DNA of 64,000 nucleotides, taken from NCBI RefSeq assembly GCF_001625215.2, contig NC_030387.2:26052517-26116516 (forward strand), in the 5' to 3' direction. Position numbers and translations under genes: made by a program. Positions 48,181 through 58,789 of the stretch are shown in pieces (positions within the stretch are counted from its first letter, which is position 1; every line of letters starts with the position of its first letter). The notes beneath the pieces are model-generated. The model worked only from the letters and a program-made list of their open reading frames with translations. It was not told where the DNA came from and made no database searches. The DNA is from Daucus carota subsp. sativus (lineage: Eukaryota > Streptophyta > Magnoliopsida > Apiales > Apiaceae).

Positions 48181-50244
48181 TTTAGTATTCCCCAATTTAT
48201 AGACAATGCTTCAAGTTCAGTGCAATTACCAATACTTGGAACTTCCTTCCATTGCAGATTGCAAATGGAATCTCTAAGAGTTTCAAGCTTTCTGTTACAA
48301 CTTAAATCTAATCAACCTGGTTACTAGCAGGTCTGGACAAGAGAGTAATTTAGAAGCACCAAGTCCCTCTGCATTAAGCTTTTTTAGGGTTTAATGTTCC
48401 CCAAAGGCCAAGTGTATGGGCAATGCTTCCATCTTACGACAATCCATAAAACTTCCACTACAGCAACTGGCCTTTGGATTTTAGAAGACTCCTAAGCTTC
48501 ACAAATCACACCACAATACGAATCCAAGGAATTAAACAAGCCTCGCCGTACTTCCAGTTAATATGTGGACCCCCTCAAGCTATCACGCCTATCAAGATCC
48601 AAAGTTTTCTTCATATAATATCAGTGTCAGACCTATGATGCAGTTATTATTGTTAAAAGAGCCTCCTATCTGAATAAGTTGCTTAAAGCAAAAATTTTGA
48701 GCAAGTTTTTATAACTGGTAAAATTGGGGTCAATGACAACAACTCAATATTTCTGTACTTACTATATGCTTTTTGATTACCTGTAGATTTTGCAGCAATA
48801 AATGTTGTCTACTCTTCGCAAGTTCCCTTCCGATCTCTTGTGTAAAACTATGCATCTGAAACTTGTTATTGGAGTCAATTGTTAGAAGACATCTTTCGAC
48901 TAGAATTGGTATTCCAATTTCTGGAAAGAAATTACAAGATCTGAATATATGCACAGCCTGGTCCTTATCCTTTCCAATGAAAAATAATACAATATTAAGG
49001 AAAATTGCAATCACAGTCTCGTCCCCTAGTTCACCATCAATAAGTTTTTTGACTTCCCGTGTATCGTACTCTGGACCCCTTTCAAGTCGTTCAAGTATAG
49101 CTTTCCAGTGCTCACTAGTTTTACCAAACAAACTAGAACCCAAAACCTTGAGAGCTAATGGAAGACCACCAGTATAAGCTATAATACTTACTGACAATTG
49201 ACTGAGACTTTTAGGCGGCATATCTTTTCTGAAGGCATGATAGCTAAAGAGTTCCAGTGATTCTTTTTGTCCCAATAATCTCACCATGGATATATCTACA
49301 TTTGATATATAACCTTTTTATTGATCCAACATGTTCACATCTCTTGTTAAAATAATAATTCTGCTTCCAGCTGAAAAACTGTTGCACAGCTTTACTAGCA
49401 GCTGCAGTTCCGGATAGCTTGACTGCGACATATCATCCAAAACAATGAGAGTTTTTTTAGAAGAAAGGATATGTTTCAATGTTCTTAATCCACTTTCAAC
49501 ATCAGGGATCCTATAGTGCTTCCTTCAGAGAAGCTCAATCAAGGTTTTCTCAAGTAAAGCAAGTAGAGGACTACCTTCTTGAGGATGTAGTTCTACAATG
49601 TCAATGAAGCCGCTGATATTAAATTGGTTGGAATATTTGTTGTAAAAAGCTTTGGCAATAGTAATTTTCCCAATTCCACCCATCCCACAAATGCCAATGG
49701 CACAAACATCATTTGACTTCATTCTCAGTGTATGATATACATCTTCAACAGCAGAATCTATTCCAACTAAATATCCTTGCTGTAAAACATTTGTAGTTAC
49801 TTCTGCTTTCACATCCTCCACGATATCTTGTATAATGTCCAATTCATCCCTGTTAATTCTGATAATAAAACACTTTTGTTATTCTAAGGTTGTATATTTG
49901 TTGTTGAGTATATTTTATTACTTGCACACTTTATTTGACCCATCAATTACCATTCATGTGTCCGAAAGTATGGAGATATTGTATATTTAATTCTAGAAAA
50001 GTTAACAGCTTATGATTTAGCAATTTTTTTAAAAAAAGAAGCAGCTTATTGGTTTTATTTCTTTGTGATCATATTATTATGTACAGTGAGGTTTCAATTA
50101 CAATCCTTTTTCTTTAAAATCAAGTCAAAATGAAAAAATATAAATAATTGGTCACAACTAAAACAACCAACAACTATTATTGCGAGTAGGCATGTAGGTT
50201 TTCATAGAAGATTGTTTACTTTGTATCTTTTTCTCCTTTTTACT

Positions 50245-51770
50245 TGATGTGCCAAAAATAATGATTTTAATCGCAAGTGCACGATCCCGTTTTAGTAATA
50301 TAAGATTCGATCCACAAGGACTAAAATTATTTTCGCAAAAACTTAATTTTTAACTTAATCGAATTAGACAAATTAATTTTGGAGGATATGTTTATTAAAA
50401 TTAAAAACTAAGAAAAGTTTGTAAGTAAACTAATTAAATATCGAAATTATATTAGTGAAACAAATCATTAATTAAGAAGCTAATAAGAAAAATAAGAAAC
50501 TAAATAAAATAAAAGAAAATATAAAGAAAAGTGGGTCACAGTGGAATGGTCAGTACGTGAAAACGATACATAAACATTCTTAATGTTTCGAATTAACACA
50601 AAACTCGGGGACTGATTAATCGGCAAGACCCGAAAACTAGAGAAACAGTTCGTGTAAAAGCAAATCAAAAGAAACACAGGCCCTGCTAGTGGACCCGCGC
50701 GTGGTGTGCATATGAAAGAAAACTAAACAGAATCACATAAGCATTCGATATAAAACAGGGCCATTCCGCTAGTCTGTCACCGGAATTTATGGAGTTCGCC
50801 GGAATAGCTTAAATCTCGCCGGAAAATTGGTTTGACCGGAAAATTAAGCCATTCCAACTATGACAAATAAAAGCCCACTAACTTCTAAACCAAATTTGAT
50901 ACTAAATTCTACACTAAATAGCCCCTAAACTACCCATTTCTTGACCAAAACAAGATCCAAATCAAATCAAATCAACTCCAAACTACACCAAATTTCAAAT
51001 CTACCCTAAACATACTATTTCTAACATAAACCCACTAACCTCATTTCGAAATCACAAACTAAAATTTACACCAAAAAGCCCCCAAAAATACTAAAACCAA
51101 GAACAAGAACAATACCAAATCCTACCAAACTAACTCCAAATCAAACAAAACTTCAAAACTAGCTTATCTACCATGTATCTAACAAAACCCCATCAAACTA
51201 CAAGCTAAAATCAAAATATAGAATACTAAACCATTGAACCCACTAATAATATGGAGAATTAAAAGGGGCTCAATCTAAATACTAAAAAATGCAAGCTTAA
51301 AACATATAATTAGGCTCCTTTCAATCCACAAGTAATTTTGAGTCTCATGTGGTTAGAGAAAGATTTCATAGCCTAGAAGTAAAAGTAAAGAGCAAGATTT
51401 AAGAACACAAATGAATACTTGTATTGATATAATAAAAGTGTTTACAAATTTAGAGGGCTACTACTAGATCTACTACATAAAAGAGAGGCTACTAAAAATA
51501 TGAAATCCTAGGTAGGTTGAAACATGATGGGGAGGTGTGTATTTATAGGGGGAAATTAGGGTAGAGGGGGGGGTGTAGGTGTCCCATCTAGATGCTTCCT
51601 TGAGAATATTCCCCTATGATCCTTTTCTTCCATCTTTTTCTTTTTTTTGCTTTATTCTTTTATTTCTCCAAGCATTTGCAATATTCCTACAAAAAGACAA
51701 ATAAACAAATAAATAAGTGAGAACAAGCAATAATTAGGCATTTAAACTATACAAAAATATGCACTTATCA
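50245..51770 (-). repeat. 3' LTR of the Athila/Tat-like element
   Basis: 1526 bases. Differs from the other LTR at only a few sites that I noticed (for example gtgtgcatatg against gtgtgcaaatg, gcattcgat against gcactcgat, gtcaccgga against gtcatcgga), apart from the MITE. Confidence 0.93.
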
Positions 51771-53130
51771 AACTTCCCCATACCTATATTTTGCTCGTCC
51801 TCGAGTAAAATCAAAAGAAAAGAAAATAAACTAAGAAAACTAGATGCGATTCCTAGGCTCCTTTTCGTAGGCGTGACGGGTGATTTTAGGTTCACCAACC
51901 CGTTAAACTCGTAGACGATCTCTACAAGAGGAGTGTTGTCTCCTAAGGGTTTACAGAAGATATACCCATAAAATCTTCGAGACCTTCTAGCAAGTGTCTA
52001 CTCGACTCTGCTCTAATTTCGTTGGTGTTAACAAAAAGCGTTTTTAAGGAAAATACAACTTAAAGACTCATCTACTAATAATCAAGATACAGTTGTCTCT
52101 AATCTACTTGCATCGACACAAAGATTTACTAGAAATCCAAGGAGTGTAAGTATTTTAAGGCCTTTGATAGATCCTAATCGTCTAAGAATACTTTCTCTTT
52201 TTCAACCAATTTTGAACTGACCCAATCTCTATCGAAACAAATATCTAGCCAAACTTCACAAACTCTTATTCTTTCTTCTTTTTTTTTTTTCTTTTTTTTC
52301 TTTTTGTATTGACTTTATTTTGTCCGTTTTCTTAGGCAAACAATGTTACCCATGTAGCGAGCTTTAGGTCAGTGACTCCCAAACCAAACGGTCTTAGGGC
52401 ACTAGGTTTTGAAATCCCCCTACGGACTTAATTGCTCGAGTAACAAAGGCCACAAAACGAGACTAGCCAATCTACTTTTGCCCTATAAAGAACAATGGGT
52501 ATTGAAGTAGTTATTCCTTTTTTTTTTCTATCTCTTTTTTTTTCTATTTTTTTTTCTTTTTCTCTCTTCTTTTTTTTATTCGCAAAGGTTCGATTCGACA
52601 TTGTTTCAACATGTGGGTTCTCTCTCAGGTATCGAATAATATCACTAGACAATCTCTCCATCAAAGGTCTCGTGCAAAGGTGTGTGCCATCTTGGAATTT
52701 AAAGTACAAATCGGTCGATACAAGCTTCAAAAAGACAACCTTACTCAACTACGTTCAAATTATCTAAAAGACACTACATATATATACTTTTGTGAAAACA
52801 TGCTAACACCAACTACTCTTAAAGTTCGAGTGAGGGAAAGACAACTTAGCTAAAAGAATCTCTATTTTTGGATTTTTCTAATTTTTATTCATTTTTTAGG
52901 GATTTTCATTTTTTAGAATTACACTAAAGCCCTCCCCATACCTAAATCATGCATTGTCCTCAATGTATGCAAAAGAGAGAATTGAAATGAGTGAGTAAAG
53001 AGGAAATACCTGAATATGAGATGAGGGAGATGCAAAATTATTATAAACTACGAACTACATAACCCACACACGCACACATTTCCTTCCCCATACCTGAACT
53101 TCATGAGGGAAGGCTCGAAGAAGGACCAAA
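51771..53130 (-). other. Non-coding 3' part of the Athila/Tat-like element
   Basis: About 1.36 kb between the end of the gag-protease frame and the 3' LTR, rich in poly-T/C runs on the plus strand (52260-52310 and 52505-52580). This is where pol would lie in an autonomous relative. No RT or integrase motif is found in any frame. Confidence 0.6.
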
Positions 53131-56004
53131 TCAACCAATTCCGGAAGGAAAGATGGGAGGAAGCTTCGAGAAAGAGTCAAAATGTGTTCGAAAATTTTTA
53201 GGCATAAAAACTTTCTCTAGCATGTGACAATCGTTCATCCCTATAGGACAAGTATCACTAATGTTCTCCCTAAACCAACTTAATGCTTCTTTATTATCAA
53301 GCAAATATGAGACTATGAAATTTTGGTCATAGGATAAATCACTAGGAATGATGTAAGAACTGACGTCATCCTTTCCTAAGGCACTATGTGAAGGATGGAA
53401 CAATGAGTCAAATGTCGGTGGTTCACCTACATGACTCTCTAAAGCGGGCCTAGGGCAAACACTAACAATCTCGGGTGGAGTTTCCCATTTTGAACAAATG
53501 TCGTTCAATTCTCCTAGCAACTCCTCCGAGGTCAAATCTTTCAAAGACTCATGATACACTCTATTATCCTCGTGGTTGACTTTGAAATCCTCACCGAGAA
53601 GAGACTCAATCTCACTATCCTCAAAACTAGACCATGTGACAAACTTGTTGACCACGTTAACCCCTATAGGTTGCTCATAAAGCTCATTGGGTTCTTTTCC
53701 TACATTGAAAATGTTTAAGTCTATGGTCATGTTTCCAAAAGTGAGCTTCATCGAACCATTCCTACAATTAATTAAGGCATTGGATGTAGCAAGAAATGGT
53801 CGTCCTAAAATGATAGGAATTTGGTTCTTAGGATTCAAGACGGGTTGAGTCTCGAGAACAACAAAGTCAACGGGAAAGATAAAATCACCGATTTTGATCA
53901 ACACGTCCTCAATAATCCCCTTTGGCATTTTAATAGAACGATCGGCAAGTTGAAGGATCATATTGGTAGTCTTGAGATCTCCTAAACCTAGGGCTTGATA
54001 GACCGAGAAAGGAAGAAGATTCACACTCGCTCCTAAATCAAGTAAAGCTTTATCCACAAACGTATTGCCTATGACACAAGAAATTGTAGGACAACCGGTA
54101 TATTTCACGGGAATTTGATTCGAGAGAATCGAGCTTACTTGAGAGGTCAAAAAGGCTTTCTTTGGAACATGAGTGGTTCTCTTATGGGTACACAAATCTT
54201 TTAGACACTTGGCATAAGAAGGAACTTGTTGAATGGCATCTAAAAGAGGAATGTTTATCTTGACTTGTTTAAAAACCTCTAGAATTTGTTCCATTTGGGC
54301 CGATTGTTTAGGGCGAATGAGTCTTTGCGGGTAAGGAACCCTTGGCTTGTAAACTTCTTCGTTGGGCTTTTGAGAAATGGGCCCAGGACTAGGTTCACTC
54401 ATGGACTCACGGATTCGAGAACATTCGGGCTTATCATGATTAGTGCTAGACAAAGAAGGATTTAGTTTAGGAATCGACTCCTCATTTTCATTCACGTACT
54501 CACCTACTTTGTTATCTACTTGGTTTCCCGACCTTAAAGAAATAATCGCATTAACATTCTCGTGAGGTCTTTGATTGAGAGGAAACTTAGGATTGACCTC
54601 GGGTTGACTTGGAAATTTGTTTTTCTCGCGCTCACACAACGTGCTAGCTAATTGACTCAATTGGGCCTCTAACTTAGAAACGGCTTGCACATTAGAATGC
54701 AAAAGTTGCCTATCTTGGGTTAGGGTTGTCATGAAAGTTTGTTGCGATTGAGTCAAATTAGTTTGCGATTTAACTAAAGCCTCAATGCTTTTCTCTAAGG
54801 AGTTAAGTCTTTTATCCGAATCATTAAACCCGGGAGGATTTAACGGAGTTTGACTCAGATTCTGATGGTTAGGAAAAGGATTGGGAGTGGGCCTTTGAAA
54901 ATTTGATTGTGGAGGTTGAAAATTTTGACCTTGGGTCCACGAGAAATTCGGGTGATTCTTCCACCCGGGGTTGTAAGTAGGTGCAAATGCATCATTCCTA
55001 GGATTTTGGAACATCGCATTTACTTGTTCAAGTTCGTGCGAAGGTTGGGTTCCGGGATTTTGAAAATTGTAATTAGGGAACATGGATATTTGTGGGGGAG
55101 ATTTACTAGTTTCTAAAGCTTCGAGTCTCCTAGTTAGGGTAGCTAATTTGGCATCGGTTGCCACATTGTTTCCTATCGAGTGCAAACCCCTAGAGCTAGA
55201 CGACTCGATCGACTTTTTGGGTTCCCTAGTTGACTCCCACAACATCGTCTTTTCCGCTAAGTCCTCGAAAAATTCCCACCCTTGGTCCTCATCTTTCTCC
55301 ATGAATTTTCCTTGGCACATAGACTCTAATAAAGCGGTGGTTTGACTATCTAAGGCCTCGTAAACAATTTTGAAAAGTCTCCATTTTTCTATTCCATGGT
55401 GGGGGCATTGTGATAGAAGATTTTTAAAACGATCAAAGAAAATCCAAAAAGACTCGTTTTCCTTTTGATGAAATTGATTTATTTCATTTGTAATTCGAGT
55501 AGTCTTATGATTTGGAAAATACTTTTTAAGAAAAACCACCACAAACCCCTCCCACGTGGAAATAGAATTAACGGGAAGACTATATAACCATTTTTTCGCA
55601 TTCTCCTTAAGCGCAAAATTAATGAGCCTAAGTCTAATCGAATCTTCCGTTAATTGGTGGAGCTTTTGGAGGGAACAAACTTCCTCGAACTCTTGGATAA
55701 AAAGATAAGGATCTTCACCCTCACACCCGGTAAATTTAGGTAACATGCTAATATGATGAGCTTTGATTTCAAAATTGTTCCCATTTACGGGAGGAAGGGT
55801 GATGCACGAAGGTTGACTTGAACGAGATGGATAACAACGATCCTTGAGTGAAAGGGCCATGTTTACTATCGGTTCTAGAACTTCTAGGGTTTCGGAATCC
55901 GAAGAGGACGAGGGAATCTCGATTATCGGTCTAACTAGTCTAGACGATTCGTTCCTAACCCAAGTAGTTCGCATAAACGATAAACATGTAGCAAATAAGT
56001 GCAA
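53131..56004 (-). CDS. gag-protease protein of the Athila/Tat-like element
   Basis: An open frame of 957 codons. Gag (about residues 85-260) is of the plant Athila/Tat style: EDPYLFIQEFEEVC, ENAKKWLYSLP, WEGFVVVFLKKYFP, KENESFWIFFDRFKNLLSQC, and MEKDEDQGWEFFEDLAEKTM. A Q/N/P-rich spacer follows with YNPGWKNHPNFSW. An LRSGN motif and the linker VPYPQRL precede the protease, whose active-site equivalent is LDLGASVNLLP at about 655-665, with IILGRPFLAT further on. The frame stops soon after (IFPSGIG), so there is no pol. The first Met may not be the true start. The frame is intact, which suggests recent origin or selection on gag. Confidence 0.88.
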   Translation of the reverse strand: MHLFATCLSFMRTTWVRNESSRLVRPIIEIPSSSSDSETLEVLEPIVNMALSLKDRCYPSRSSQPSCITLPPVNGNNFEIKAHHISMLPKFTGCEGEDPYLFIQEFEEVCSLQKLHQLTEDSIRLRLINFALKENAKKWLYSLPVNSISTWEGFVVVFLKKYFPNHKTTRITNEINQFHQKENESFWIFFDRFKNLLSQCPHHGIEKWRLFKIVYEALDSQTTALLESMCQGKFMEKDEDQGWEFFEDLAEKTMLWESTREPKKSIESSSSRGLHSIGNNVATDAKLATLTRRLEALETSKSPPQISMFPNYNFQNPGTQPSHELEQVNAMFQNPRNDAFAPTYNPGWKNHPNFSWTQGQNFQPPQSNFQRPTPNPFPNHQNLSQTPLNPPGFNDSDKRLNSLEKSIEALVKSQTNLTQSQQTFMTTLTQDRQLLHSNVQAVSKLEAQLSQLASTLCEREKNKFPSQPEVNPKFPLNQRPHENVNAIISLRSGNQVDNKVGEYVNENEESIPKLNPSLSSTNHDKPECSRIRESMSEPSPGPISQKPNEEVYKPRVPYPQRLIRPKQSAQMEQILEVFKQVKINIPLLDAIQQVPSYAKCLKDLCTHKRTTHVPKKAFLTSQVSSILSNQIPVKYTGCPTISCVIGNTFVDKALLDLGASVNLLPFSVYQALGLGDLKTTNMILQLADRSIKMPKGIIEDVLIKIGDFIFPVDFVVLETQPVLNPKNQIPIILGRPFLATSNALINCRNGSMKLTFGNMTIDLNIFNVGKEPNELYEQPIGVNVVNKFVTWSSFEDSEIESLLGEDFKVNHEDNRVYHESLKDLTSEELLGELNDICSKWETPPEIVSVCPRPALESHVGEPPTFDSLFHPSHSALGKDDVSSYIIPSDLSYDQNFIVSYLLDNKEALSWFRENISDTCPIGMNDCHMLEKVFMPKNFRTHFDSFSKLPPIFPSGIG

Positions 56005-56964
56005 AAATTAAAACAAACCAAAGAAAGGGTGTAAAAGCGAAAGAAAAAAACTTAATTCTAGGGTTCCCTAATAAAAAATAAAATTGAACTAGACCTTGCT
56101 CCTAACGTTAAGGACCACCAAAAACTCGATAAATCCAAAATTATTCGGACCGGTTTGGCCAGTTTGGAGCAGGCATTGCCAAGAGGCCAATCTCCGCGCT
56201 TAGACACCAAACCTTAATCGGCCAGGTAAGCTTTCGCTTGCCTTAGACACCGAAAAGTCGGAATAATTAAAGATTACCTCGTCTTTTAGGTACCTTCCTA
56301 ATTGAGCGCGAAACCTAGGGGCTAACGTCTAATTCAATTTTATTAAAAGGCTAGGTAAATGCAAATGAAGAATTAAATTGTTGTGGGCCAAGGAAAGAGT
56401 GATGAAATCTCTCCCCTTATCTTATGAATGGGTTTTGCCCTTAAGATTTATTTAAATGATGCTCCACACAACGAGATAATAAAAACTATAAACAAATATG
56501 GATGCTCTATAGTACGTGATTTATCTAAAGAAAAGGAAGAAATTAACGTACCTTTGGGTCCTCCAGCGATCACCACAATTTAAGGTACGAAAATTTAAAA
56601 ACAAAAATTAAAAACTAGATGATGTGCTCCAAAGTGTTAAAATGCATGATGCTACAATTATGTAACTCTAGCTAATATTTTTGGATTTTAAATTTTTTAA
56701 TTTGCTTGTGATTTTTTAATTTTCAATTTTTTTGTGATTTTCTAAATAAAATAAATTGAAATAGGAGAGAGATACGAGTTACCCAAGCAAGCTTCCAATA
56801 CTACAAGAATATTCTCCACTTATTCCAAGCTAGCTCATATTCCTCCGATTTCCTAAAATTCAAACAAAAAGAAAGTAAGAGAATATAAAAAAAAAACTAA
56901 TCCGAAAAATTAAAAATTAAGGCGCGAAAATTAATTTTAGTCCCCGGCAGCGGCGCCAAAAACT

Positions 56965-58789
56965 TGATGTGCCAAAAATAATGATTTTAATCGCAAGTGC
57001 ACGATCCCGTTTTAGTAATATAAGATTCGATCCACAAGGACTAAAATTATTTTCGCAAAAACTTAATTTTTAACTTAATCGAATTAGACAAATTAATTTT
57101 GGAGGATATGTTTATTAAAATTAAAAACTAAGAAAAGTTTGTAAGTAAACTAATTAAATATCGAAATTATATTAGTGAAACAAATCATTAATTAAGAAGC
57201 TAATAAGAAAAATAAGAAACTAAATAAAATAAAAGAAAATATAAAGAAAAGTGGGTCACAGTGGAATGGTCAGTACGTGAAAACGATACATAAACATTCT
57301 TATGTTGTGTTTGGTTGGGGAGAATGGAATGTAATGAGTAAAAATACTTGAAACTAATAGAGATAAGAAAATTTTGAAAAAAAATTGAGTAAGTGCAAAA
57401 TTGCTATAATGAGATTTGAGAAGAAATTGAGGATGGGAGAGAATGGAGCATTCCATCTCAAATTGAAGATGTGAAATCTAGCACATGATGTAAGGAATGG
57501 AATGGAGGAATGAATGAAATTTCTTGAAAATTGTCCATAAAATAGTTCATTTTTTATTCCATTCCATCCGGAATCATTCACCCCAACCAAACACAACATT
57601 AATGTTTCGAATTAACACAAAACTCGGGGACTGATTAATCGGCAAGACCCGAAAACTAGAGAAACAGTTCGTGTAAAAGCAAATCAAAAGAAACACAGGC
57701 CCTGCTAGTGGACCCGCGCGTGGTGTGCAAATGAAAGAAAACTAAACAGAATCACATAAGCACTCGATATAAAACAGGGCCATTCCGCTAGTCTGTCATC
57801 GGAATTTATGGAGTTCGCCGGAATAGCTTAAATCTCGCCGGAAAATTGGTTTGACCGGAAAATTAAGCCATTCCAACTATGACAAATAAAAGCCCACTAA
57901 CTTCTAAACCAAATTTGATACTAAATTCTACACTAAATAGCCCCTAAACTACCCATTTCTTGACCAAAACAAGATCCAAATCAAATCAAATCAACTCCAA
58001 ACTACACCAAATTTCAAATCTACCCTAAACATACTATTTCTAACATAAACCCACTAACCTCATTTCGAAATCACAAACTAAAATTTACACCAAAAAGCCC
58101 CCAAAAATACTAAAACCAAGAACAAGAACAATACCAAATCCTACCAAACTAACTCCAAATCAAACAAAACTTCAAAACTAGCTTATCTACCATGTATCTA
58201 ACAAAACCCCATCAAACTACAAGCTAAAATCAAAATATAGAATACTAAACCATTGAACCCACTAATAATATGGAGAATTAAAAGGGGCTCAATCTAAATA
58301 CTAAAAAATGCAAGCTTAAAACATATAATTAGGCTCCTTTCAATCCACAAGTAATTTTGAGTCTCATGTGGTTAGAGAAAGATTTCATAGCCTAGAAGTA
58401 AAAGTAAAGAGCAAGATTTAAGAACACAAATGAATACTTGTATTGATATAATAAAAGTGTTTACAAATTTAGAGGGCTACTACTAGATCTACTACATAAA
58501 AGAGAGGCTACTAAAAATATGAAATCCTAGGTAGGTTGAAACATGATGGGGAGGTGTGTATTTATAGGGGGAAATTAGGGTAGAGGGGGGGGTGTAGGTG
58601 TCCCATCTAGATGCTTCCTTGAGAATATTCCCCTATGATCCTTTTCTTCCATCTTTTTCTTTTTTTTGCTTTATTCTTTTATTTCTCCAAGCATTTGCAA
58701 TATTCCTACAAAAAGACAAATAAACAAATAAATAAGTGAGAACAAGCAATAATTAGGCATTTAAACTATACAAAAATATGCACTTATCA
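56965..58789 (-). repeat. 5' LTR of the Athila/Tat-like element, with MITE
   Basis: The same 1526 bases as the left LTR, interrupted at 57303-57598 by a MITE and its duplicated TTA. In the element's orientation this is the promoter-bearing LTR. Confidence 0.93.
57303..57598. mobile_element. MITE (PIF/Harbinger Tourist-like) in the 5' LTR
   Basis: 296 bases with perfect 18-base inverted ends TGTTGTGTTTGGTTGGGG, flanked by TTA on both sides (57300-57302 and 57599-57601). The other LTR has an uninterrupted single TTA at the same point, giving a true empty site within the same window. TTA duplications and TTTGGTTGG-type ends fit Tourist-like MITEs moved by PIF/Harbinger transposase. Confidence 0.95.

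Larger units (their letters stand above)
50245..58789 (-). mobile_element. Athila/Tat-like Ty3/gypsy element, gag-protease only
   Basis: An LTR retrotransposon of 8545 bases in minus orientation, flanked by the 5-base duplication ttact (50240-50244 and 58790-58794). LTRs are 50245-51770 (1526 bases) and 56965-58789 (1825 bases, that is 1526 plus a 299-base MITE insertion). Both have TGAT...ATCA ends. Next to the right (5') LTR, on the minus strand, is TGGCGCCGCTGCCGGGGAC (near 56958-56940), a primer site of the tRNA-Asp type. A purine tract (ggggaagtt) adjoins the left LTR. The only large frame is gag-protease; reverse transcriptase, RNase H and integrase are absent. It is a non-autonomous deletion derivative. 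Confidence 0.93.

Noticed and set aside
50480..50677. 65-codon minus-strand frame in the left LTR
   Set aside because: LTR sequence. The right LTR is interrupted at this position by a MITE and the frame has no features.
52428..52767. Lys/Glu-rich minus-strand frame and its plus-strand mirror
   Set aside because: They are produced by poly-T/C low-complexity sequence in the 3' non-coding part of the Athila/Tat-like element.
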